DNA from: Treponema sp.
GTDB taxonomy: Bacteria; Spirochaetota; Spirochaetia; Treponematales; Breznakiellaceae
Direction of reading: 5' to 3'
Length of the DNA: 5,338 bases
NCBI GenBank assembly: GCA_031255875.1
Contig: JAIRRR010000151.1
Span: forward strand, 1-5,338
Shown here: in pieces, positions 1-4,391 of the stretch
Numbering within the stretch: the stretch's first letter is position 1
Layout: the number at the start of each line of letters is the position of its first letter
Position numbers and translations under genes: made by a program
Notes under the pieces: model-generated
Seen by the model: only the letters and a program-made list of their open reading frames with translations
The model's database searches: none
Told to the model about the DNA's origin: nothing

Positions 1-696
1 CTAAAGCCCGCATTCTTCCATCAGGGCGGGGTCGGAGAAAAGGGCGGCCGGTGTGCCCTGGGCGCGGATGGCGCCGTCTTTCAGGATGAGGGCGCGGGCG
101 CAGACTTCCGCGGCGAAGGGGAGATCGTGGGTGGCGATGATCTTGGTATGCGGCAGGGGCCTGAGCGTGCCGATAAGGGAGCGGCGGGCCCGGGGGTCAA
201 GGAAGGCCGTGGGCTCGTCGAAGAGCATCACTTCCGGTCGCATGGTAAGGACCGTGGCGATGGCCGCGAGCCGTTTTTCGCCGCCCGACAGGCGCAGGGG
301 CGAGCGGTCCTTTAAGCGGGAGATGCCCAGAAGTTCCAGGGCGTCGGCGGCGCGGCGGGCGGCGTGTTCCCCGGAAAGGCCCAGATTCCTGGGGCCGAAG
401 ACCAGGTCCTCGTAGATGCTGGGCATGAAAAGCTGGTCCTCGGGATTCTGGAAGACGAGGCCCATTTTGCGGCGCAGTTCCCCGGGGTTTTCCGGGTCAA
501 GCTCCACGCCGTCAACGCTGACCGAGCCGGAGCTAAGGGGCAGTATCCCGACCAGGGCGAGGAGCAGGCTGGTTTTCCCCGCGCCGTTTGCCCCGATCAG
601 GGCGACATTTTCCCGGGCCTCCGCCTCGAAACTGACGCCGGAAAAGGCCCGTATCCCCCCCGGGTAAACGGCGCAGGCGTCGCGGACGCTCAGCAT
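1..696 (-). CDS. larO: LarO / CbiO-type ATPase of a nickel ECF transporter
   Basis: Cytoplasmic ATP-binding subunit that powers the ECF metal importer formed with LarQ and Lar(MN). The 231 residues carry a full set of ABC ATPase motifs: Walker A GANGAGKT (35-42), Q-loop Gln83 in VFQNPEDQLF, signature LSGGE (136-140), Walker B VMLFDEP (156-162), D-loop FLDP (165-168) and switch His190 in ATHD. The NPEDQLF stretch and the SGGEKR signature are typical of CbiO/NikO/EcfA proteins. The ATG at 696 overlaps the larQ stop in TGATG, implying translational coupling. The frame stays open far upstream, but those residues are only the shadow of larQ. The gene ends with TAG at 1-3, so it is complete. It is shorter than many CbiO proteins (often about 270 residues) and lacks their C-terminal extension. 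Nickel rather than cobalt is inferred from the lar neighbours. Confidence 0.88.
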   Translation of the reverse strand: MLSVRDACAVYPGGIRAFSGVSFEAEARENVALIGANGAGKTSLLLALVGILPLSSGSVSVDGVELDPENPGELRRKMGLVFQNPEDQLFMPSIYEDLVFGPRNLGLSGEHAARRAADALELLGISRLKDRSPLRLSGGEKRLAAIATVLTMRPEVMLFDEPTAFLDPRARRSLIGTLRPLPHTKIIATHDLPFAAEVCARALILKDGAIRAQGTPAALFSDPALMEECGL

Positions 697-1511
697 CACC
701 GGAGGCCCCCTATCCAGCGCCCGGCCAGGAGCGGCAGGTCCGCGAAACGGAAAAGGGCGCAGAAGGCGGCCACGGCAAGCAGGAAGGCCGCATCCCCCCC
801 CTTGAGCGGGGCGGCAGGGGCGGGCGGCGTTTTCATGGAATAGCCCCGGCATTTCATGGCGGCGTAGACCCTTTCCGCCCGGGCGACGCTTCGCAGAAAG
901 AGGTGGCCCGCAAAGCTGCCCATGTGGGCCAGGGCCACCCCTTTTATGTCGGCCGAGCGCAGCTTGTAGGCGGTGTACATGGAACCGGATTCTGCGGCAA
1001 GCACCCCGATGTACCTGTAGCACAGTTCCAGCAGGGTGACGAAGACCGCCGGCACGCGGAAACGCCTGAGCTGGGCCGCAAGCGCGGTCCAGGGCGTGGT
1101 GGCAACGAGGATAAGCACCGCCGCCACGCAGAGCAGGGTCCGCAGGATGAGCGCCCAGAAAGACAGAAAGCCGAAGGTTACCGGCAGATTCCCCATCGAA
1201 AAGGCGGTGCCGCGCTCAAGGGCAAGGTTTGAAAGCCCGGCGAAAAGGCAGAAGGGCAGGGCCAGGAGGGTCCGTTTCACGAGCAGCGCGGGGGGAAGCT
1301 CGCCCAGGGCGATAAGGACGCAGGGGTAGAACAGGAAGGGGCAGAGCCGCCCAAGGCTGTAGCGGTCGAACGAGATTACCGTCCCCATAAACAGCACGCA
1401 GGCGGCCACCTTTGCCCCGGGATGGAGCCGGTGGACGACCGTATCTTTCCCGGCAAGCAATTCCAGCGCGTAAAGTTCCCGGCTTATATCGGCCCGGCCC
1501 GGCATGCTCAC
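696..1511 (-). CDS. larQ: LarQ / CbiQ-type transmembrane coupling protein (EcfT)
   Basis: Integral-membrane T component that links the ATPase to the metal-binding subunit. The 271 residues include the family N-terminal HPGAKVA stretch leading into the first helix (about 33-48). Further hydrophobic segments lie near 56-72, 80-96, 115-138, 155-172 and 241-256. The cytoplasmic coupling region shows YKLRSADI (182-189) and SVARAERVYAAMKCRGYSM (208-226), matching the two short Arg-containing coupling motifs of CbiQ/EcfT proteins. I start it at GTG 1511, which sits 5 bases after AGGAGG. An ATG two codons later (1505) is the alternative, 11 bases from the same site. It follows lar(MN) by 40 bases and overlaps larO by 1. 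A run of eight C on the plus strand (794-801) encodes Lys-Gly-Gly before the last helix. Family assignment is firm; nickel as substrate is inferred from context. Confidence 0.87.
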   Translation of the reverse strand: MSMPGRADISRELYALELLAGKDTVVHRLHPGAKVAACVLFMGTVISFDRYSLGRLCPFLFYPCVLIALGELPPALLVKRTLLALPFCLFAGLSNLALERGTAFSMGNLPVTFGFLSFWALILRTLLCVAAVLILVATTPWTALAAQLRRFRVPAVFVTLLELCYRYIGVLAAESGSMYTAYKLRSADIKGVALAHMGSFAGHLFLRSVARAERVYAAMKCRGYSMKTPPAPAAPLKGGDAAFLLAVAAFCALFRFADLPLLAGRWIGGLR

Positions 1512-1516
1512 ATTTT

Positions 1517-1522
1517 CCTCCT
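1517..1522 (-). promoter_or_regulatory. larQ ribosome binding site
   Basis: AGGAGG on the minus strand, 5 bases before GTG 1511 and 11 before ATG 1505. It is a perfect core Shine-Dalgarno sequence and favours the GTG start slightly on spacing. Confidence 0.75.
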
Positions 1523-1551
1523 GTCAGGCCGGATTAAGCGCCGCCGCGCCG

Positions 1552-2562
1552 TCAGGCCGGCTTGATCCGGTTCTTCTTTACCCGCCATATCACGAAGCCC
1601 GCAAGCCCCGCCAGGGCGCAGGTAAACAGGGATCCCACAATGCCCGCCACAGCGGTCCCGGCCGCGGAGCCTTCCCCGTCGGAGGGGAAGCCGTAATCGG
1701 GCATAAAGGCGGTGGCTTCCTGGACCGCTTCCGCCCGGCGGAACGCCGGGCCTTCAGCCTCAAGCTCGGCGGTTCCCGCGACCCCTTCCATGGACCATTC
1801 AAGGCCGTCGGGATAGGCGGAGGCGAAGATCGAGAGGCCTCCCCCCACGACAAGGGCCGCCAGGGCGAGGGCAAGCAGCACCTTTTTCACCGGGATTCCC
1901 CCCGGCAGTGAGACGCCCGCGCCGCTTGTTTCGAGGATTTCGGGCCTCATGGCGAACACAAAGCCCAGCACTGCGGCGGTGACTATGCCTTCGACAACGC
2001 CGATGGCCAGGTGTATGGGCTGCATGAGCGCCACAAAAGCGCCGAACGGGAGCGCCGTAATGCCCGAAAGCAGGGTTTCCAGGACCACCCCGAAAGCCCC
2101 TATCTGGAGGCCCGCAACCGCCGACAGCACGGAAGCGGCGCCGATCCGTTTTACCGTATAGCCCCCCTTTACGATGGGCTTAAAGACGAGGGGGTACACC
2201 ACAAGGCAGGGTATGACCCCCATGTTGAAGATATTGCAGCCCAGGGCCAGAAGGCCGCCGTCGGCGAAGAAAAGGCACTGGATCACCAGCACCGCCGCGA
2301 TGGTGAGCAGGGCGGGGAAGCCGCCCAGCAGCCCTGAAAGCAGGATGCCGCCCCCTATGTGCCCGCTCGATCCCGTGGCGGGGATCGTGAAGTTGATCAT
2401 CTGGGCGGCGAAGACAAAGGCCCCCGCCACCGCCATGAGGGGGACCTTTTTGTCCCCCAGCTCGTTCTTTATTTTTGCCGTCGAATACGCGACCGCCGCG
2501 GCGCTCAGCGCCCAGGCCGCCCCGCCTACTGCGGGGGATATTAAGGCGTCTGCCATGTGCAT
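1552..2562 (-). CDS. larMN: Lar(MN): fused CbiM/NikM substrate-binding membrane protein with PDGLE (N-type) domain
   Basis: Metal-capturing S component of the ECF importer, with the accessory N subunit fused at its C-terminus (336 residues). The protein starts MHMADA. In structurally studied NikM the free N-terminus, Met1 and His2 bind the metal, so the start at ATG 2562 matters and is supported by TAGGAG six bases upstream. PATGSSGHIGGG (61-72) carries His68, equivalent to the third metal-ligand region of NikM, and QPIHLAIGVVEG (181-192) is also typical of CbiM. About six membrane segments fill residues 10-205. The C-terminal part has a helix at 227-247, the PDGLEWS motif (251-257) opening an extracytoplasmic loop, a last helix at 303-326 and a basic tail KKNRIK. 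M-N fusions are more usual in nickel than in cobalt systems, and larB/larE upstream point the same way. A cobalt CbiMN is the alternative. Confidence 0.87.
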   Translation of the reverse strand: MHMADALISPAVGGAAWALSAAAVAYSTAKIKNELGDKKVPLMAVAGAFVFAAQMINFTIPATGSSGHIGGGILLSGLLGGFPALLTIAAVLVIQCLFFADGGLLALGCNIFNMGVIPCLVVYPLVFKPIVKGGYTVKRIGAASVLSAVAGLQIGAFGVVLETLLSGITALPFGAFVALMQPIHLAIGVVEGIVTAAVLGFVFAMRPEILETSGAGVSLPGGIPVKKVLLALALAALVVGGGLSIFASAYPDGLEWSMEGVAGTAELEAEGPAFRRAEAVQEATAFMPDYGFPSDGEGSAAGTAVAGIVGSLFTCALAGLAGFVIWRVKKNRIKPA

Positions 2563-2568
2563 AGTCTG

Positions 2569-2574
2569 CTCCTA
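2569..2574 (-). promoter_or_regulatory. lar(MN) ribosome binding site overlapping the larB stop
   Basis: TAGGAG on the minus strand, six bases before ATG 2562. Its first three bases are the larB stop codon TAG, so ribosomes ending larB finish on the next gene's binding site. This fixes the MHM start, which carries the expected metal-ligand N-terminus. Confidence 0.75.
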
Positions 2575-3252
2575 AGATCTGTTTTTTCCGGCCAGGTTTA
2601 TCAGATTGGCCTGATACCCCGCGCCGAACCCGTTGTCGATGTTTACCACGGAAATTCCCGGCGAACAGGACGTGAGCATCCCCAGAAGGGCCGCAAGCCC
2701 CCCGAAGGCCGCCCCGTAGCCTACGCCGGTAGGGACCGCGATCACCGGCACGGAGACAAGTCCGGCGATAACGCCCGCCAGCGCCCCCTCCATGCCCGCG
2801 ACGGCAACCACCACCCGGGCCTTCCGTATCTCATCCAGCCGGTCAAAAAGCCGGTGGATGCCCGCTATCCCTACATCGGTGATCAAGAGAACCTTGCTGC
2901 CCAGGAATTCCGCCGTGCCTGCGGCTTCCTTCGCGACCGGGAGATCGCTCGTCCCGGCGGCGACAACCGCCACAAGCCCCTCCGCGCCGCCGCCGATGCG
3001 GCCCGCCGTGAGCAGCTTCGAGACCGGGTCGTATTCCGCCTCGGGCAGCGTCTTCTTTACCTGTTCCGCCAGGGCCGCCTCCGCCCTTGTCGCCAGGACC
3101 GGGAGCTTTTCCTCCCTCATCCTGGTGATGATGGACAGGGCCTGCCCGACGGTTTTGCCGGCGCAGTAAACGACCTCGGGATAACCTGTACGTTCCTCCC
3201 GCCGGCTGTCAATCACCGCGAAGTCCAGATCCTTCATAAATCCTACCCGCAT
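2572..3252 (-). CDS. larB: LarB, nicotinic acid adenine dinucleotide carboxylase/hydrolase
   Basis: First enzyme of NPN cofactor synthesis. It carboxylates the pyridinium ring of nicotinic acid adenine dinucleotide and splits off AMP, giving pyridinium-3,5-dicarboxylate mononucleotide. The 226 residues have a PurE-like fold signature: GTSD (100-103), TDVGIAGIHRL (125-135), VAGMEGALAGVIAGL (151-165), PTGVGYGAAFGG (174-185) and MLTSCSPGISVVNIDNGFGAG (192-212). Cys196 and Glu155 are 41 residues apart, the spacing I recall for the catalytic Cys221 and Glu180 of Lactiplantibacillus plantarum LarB. The ATG at 3252 overlaps the larE stop (TAATG). ATG 3237 is an alternative start preceded by TAGGA at short spacing. 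The N-terminus begins almost at the conserved segment DFAVIDSRREERTGYPEVV, so the extra helical region of about 30 residues seen in many LarB proteins is missing. Identification is firm; the exact start is less so. Confidence 0.92.
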   Translation of the reverse strand: MRVGFMKDLDFAVIDSRREERTGYPEVVYCAGKTVGQALSIITRMREEKLPVLATRAEAALAEQVKKTLPEAEYDPVSKLLTAGRIGGGAEGLVAVVAAGTSDLPVAKEAAGTAEFLGSKVLLITDVGIAGIHRLFDRLDEIRKARVVVAVAGMEGALAGVIAGLVSVPVIAVPTGVGYGAAFGGLAALLGMLTSCSPGISVVNIDNGFGAGYQANLINLAGKNRS

Positions 3253-4070
3253 TAGGCCTTCACGGCCCGGTTCATGTTACCCATCGCGTAGCCCTCGAGT
3301 TCCAGGGCCACGTAGAGAAAGCCGAAGGCTTTCAGTTCCCGCGAAACGGAATCCAGCGTTTCCTCGCTAAAGAAACGCCGCCGCTCTTCCGGGGCCACCT
3401 CGATACGGGCGATGTCCCCGTGGGATCTCACCCGGAACTGCCTGAACCCCGCGCTGCGCAGGGCGTCCTCGGCCTTTTCAATCCGGGAAAGCTTTTCCCG
3501 GTCGATCCGCTCCCCGTAGGGAATCCGGGAGGCCAGGCAGGCGAACGCGGGCTTGTCCCAGGTGGGAAGATCGAAGCGCCGGGATAGCTCCCGTATCTCC
3601 GCCTTGCCAAGTTCCGCCGCCCGCAGGGGGCTGAAGATCTCCAGTTCCGCCAGGGCTTTCAGGCCCGGCCGGTAATCGCCCGGATCGTCCCTGTTGGAAC
3701 CGTCAAGCACCGTATGGATGCCGTGCTTCCCCGCCTCCGCCATAATAGCGGCAAATTCGATCTTCTTGCAGAAGTAACAGCGCTCTTTGGGATTCGCCGC
3801 CACTTCCTCATCGATCTCGTCCTCTTCTATTAAGAAATGCCTGATTCCGATCTTCGCGGCCACTTCCCCGGCGCAGTCAGTCTCGCTTTTGGGGAGCATG
3901 GGGGACACCACGGTAATGGCGATGGCCTTGTCCCCGAGCGCCTCGCGCGCCGCGTAACAGAGAAAGGAGCTGTCCACCCCGCCCGAGAAAGCCACGGCAA
4001 CGGCGTCCTTTTCCGCGATCAGGCCAGTAAGGCGCACGTACTTTTCGTCGAGCGGCACATTTGCGATCAT
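3252..4070 (-). CDS. larE: LarE, ATP-dependent sulfur insertase for NPN cofactor, three-cysteine type
   Basis: PP-loop enzyme that adenylylates the carboxylates of the LarB product and converts them to thiocarboxylates, giving pyridinium-3,5-bisthiocarboxylate mononucleotide, which LarC then loads with nickel. The 272 residues show the PP-loop SGGVDSS (29-35), PKERCYFCKK (94-103), DGSNRDD (123-129), WDKPAFACLASRIPYGERI (171-189) and the C-terminal GYAMGNMNRAV (260-270). Cys178 in ACLASR matches the sacrificial Cys176 of L. plantarum LarE. Cys98 and Cys101 form an additional CxxC. This three-cysteine pattern is the one linked to a [4Fe-4S] cluster and catalytic sulfur transfer in Thermotoga maritima LarE, so I infer the same here. 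It is the first gene of the operon. Start ATG 4070 has AAGGAGG ten bases upstream and GGAG closer in. Cluster binding is inference; the family is firm. Confidence 0.93.
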   Translation of the reverse strand: MIANVPLDEKYVRLTGLIAEKDAVAVAFSGGVDSSFLCYAAREALGDKAIAITVVSPMLPKSETDCAGEVAAKIGIRHFLIEEDEIDEEVAANPKERCYFCKKIEFAAIMAEAGKHGIHTVLDGSNRDDPGDYRPGLKALAELEIFSPLRAAELGKAEIRELSRRFDLPTWDKPAFACLASRIPYGERIDREKLSRIEKAEDALRSAGFRQFRVRSHGDIARIEVAPEERRRFFSEETLDSVSRELKAFGFLYVALELEGYAMGNMNRAVKA

Positions 4071-4079
4071 CTTCTCCGT

Positions 4080-4087
4080 GCCTCCTT
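4080..4087 (-). promoter_or_regulatory. larE ribosome binding site with a possible sequestering partner
   Basis: AAGGAGG (4087-4081, minus strand) lies ten bases before ATG 4070; a shorter GGAG at 4077-4074 is only three bases away. AGGAGGC (4086-4080) can pair with GCCGCCU (4139-4133) with a single central G-A mismatch. That upstream segment otherwise forms the outer stem of the 4133-4191 element, so the two pairings exclude each other. Confidence 0.6.
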
Positions 4088-4099
4088 GGGGCGGCGCCT

Positions 4100-4110
4100 C
4101 CCTTCATGGG
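4100..4110 (-). repeat. Hairpin 3 with AUGAA loop
   Basis: CCC-AUGAA-GGG on the minus strand, a 3-bp stem, about 15 bases upstream of the larE ribosome binding site. Its loop is identical to those of hairpins 1 and 2 at the far end of the leader. It is weak on its own and notable only as part of the set. Confidence 0.4.
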
Positions 4111-4132
4111 ATTGTTTTGTGGATTGAGCAAC

Positions 4133-4191
4133 AGGCGGCCAGCAGTTTGTCGAATTTTTGCGTGTTATGCAAAAATCCGATTGGCCGGCCT
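4133..4191 (-). repeat. Clamped long hairpin in lar leader
   Basis: Minus-strand RNA forms an outer stem AGGC(C)GGCC with GGCCGCCU: 8 bp with one bulged base (4191-4183 with 4140-4133). Inside is a 12-bp hairpin, UCGGAUUUUUGC (4180-4169) with GCAAAAAUUCGA (4161-4150), around a 7-nt loop. One position is a G-U wobble in the minus-strand RNA but an A-C mismatch in the plus-strand RNA, so the fold favours the lar-sense transcript. No U-tract follows, so it is not an intrinsic terminator. Confidence 0.55.
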
Positions 4192-4197
4192 CTTACA

Positions 4198-4241
4198 GGG
4201 TTTGCAAATCTGCACGATTCCGGGGCAACCCCGCAAACTCC
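4198..4241 (-). repeat. Compact three-way junction in lar leader
   Basis: The closing stem pairs plus-strand positions 4198-4205 with 4233-4241 (GUUUGC with GCAAAC plus two further G-C pairs across a one-base bulge). It encloses two short hairpins: GGGG/CCCC around a 3-nt loop (4222-4232) and AAUC/GAUU around GUGCA (4207-4219). Linkers are zero to two bases, giving a tight junction of the kind seen in ligand-binding RNAs. The same AGUUUG strand can also pair with CAAACU at 4149-4144. Confidence 0.4.
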
Positions 4242-4254
4242 CGGGAAACATAGA

Positions 4255-4273
4255 CGGCCCGTTCGCTGGGCCG
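4255..4273 (-). repeat. GC-rich hairpin in lar leader
   Basis: CGGCCC and GGGCCG, a perfect 6-bp stem around a 7-nt loop AGCGAAC on the minus strand. It lies between the AUGAA hairpins and the three-way junction. Confidence 0.45.
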
Positions 4274-4280
4274 GGGGCCG

Positions 4281-4293
4281 GCGGTTCATCCGC
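4281..4293 (-). repeat. Hairpin 2 with AUGAA loop
   Basis: GCGG-AUGAA-CCGC on the minus strand. The stem can extend by three more G-C pairs across one bulged base (4277-4279 with 4294-4296), though 4296 is shared with hairpin 1. Its loop is identical to the neighbouring hairpin. Confidence 0.45.
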
Positions 4294-4295
4294 GG

Positions 4296-4312
4296 CGCGG
4301 CTTCATGCCGCG
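4296..4312 (-). repeat. Hairpin 1 with AUGAA loop, at the predicted 5' end of the lar mRNA
   Basis: CGCGGC-AUGAA-GCCGCG, a perfect 6-bp stem. The predicted start site (about 4311) falls at its first bases, so the transcript would begin with a hairpin. In bacteria a 5'-terminal stem usually protects mRNA from end-dependent decay. Confidence 0.5.
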
Positions 4313-4316
4313 AATA

Positions 4317-4345
4317 AGTGTAGCACAGGCCGGGGAGGCCGTCAA
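4317..4345 (-). promoter_or_regulatory. Sigma-70 promoter for the lar operon
   Basis: On the minus strand: -35 TTGACG (4345-4340, five of six consensus bases), a 17-base spacer, -10 TACACT (4322-4317, four of six) and an extended -10 TG at 4325-4324. The predicted start is near 4311. It points toward larE, and no other promoter of similar quality was noticed between it and larE. Confidence 0.65.
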
Positions 4346-4373
4346 GCGAACTCTGGCGGCCAATCCGGTTCCG

Positions 4374-4382
4374 TGCTATACT
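4374..4382 (+). promoter_or_regulatory. Extended -10 promoter for ade
   Basis: TGCTATACT: extended TG plus -10 TATACT (4377-4382, five of six consensus bases). The -35 region at 4354-4359 (TGGCGG) is poor, as is allowed for extended -10 promoters. The expected start, about 4388-4390, is only a few bases before the ade ATG at 4392. The decamer GTGCTATACT differs by one base from the divergent lar decamer GTGCTACACT. Confidence 0.5.
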
Positions 4383-4391
4383 TCCGGCACT

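Larger units (their letters stand above)
4071..4311 (-). promoter_or_regulatory. Structured 5' leader of the lar operon, candidate cis-regulatory RNA
   Basis: If transcription starts near 4311, larE has an untranslated leader of about 240 nt. Read on the minus strand, it holds: a terminal hairpin (4312-4296), a second hairpin with the same loop (4293-4281), a GGCCC-based hairpin (4273-4255), a three-way junction (4241-4198), a clamped 12-bp hairpin (4191-4133), a small CCC-AUGAA-GGG hairpin (4110-4100) and the larE ribosome binding site. I find no credible gene here and no U-tract terminator. I do not recognise conserved cobalamin, NiCo, c-di-GMP, SAM or fluoride riboswitch cores. Nickel, a cofactor intermediate or a protein could be the signal; none of these can be read from the sequence. 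Confidence 0.5.

Noticed and set aside
364..843. Long plus-strand frames opposite larO, larQ, lar(MN), larB and larE
   Set aside because: They are typical antisense shadows in GC-rich DNA with no recognisable domains; the minus-strand proteins carry full family motifs.
697..1023. N-terminal extension of the larO frame to ATG 1023
   Set aside because: The extra 109 residues are Arg/Pro/Gly-rich shadow coding opposite a well-supported larQ, and the CbiO family starts at ATG 696.
1552..2562. Cobalt transporter CbiMN rather than a nickel system
   Set aside because: Sequence alone allows it, but no cobalamin genes are visible, the M-N fusion is commoner in nickel systems, and larE/larB lie directly upstream.
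4150..4180. Intrinsic terminator from the strong A/T-rich hairpin
   Set aside because: The T and A runs are inside the stem; neither strand has a U-tract after the hairpin, and termination here would block the lar operon.
4104..4289. A 61-codon minus-strand reading frame in the leader, starting at the AUGAA of hairpin 2 and ending within hairpin 3
   Set aside because: No ribosome binding site precedes it, its frame is simply open through the whole antisense of ade, and its sequence resembles no protein I know. A regulatory leader peptide cannot be excluded, but RNA structure explains the region better.
4281..4293. Possible tRNA T-arm, because of GCGGTTCATCCGC
   Set aside because: The loop has five bases rather than seven, and no acceptor, D or anticodon arms can be drawn around it.
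4305..4391. ATG 4305 as an upstream start for ade
   Set aside because: The frame is open, but the added residues do not match the family N-terminus, there is no Shine-Dalgarno sequence, and the best promoter lies downstream of it.
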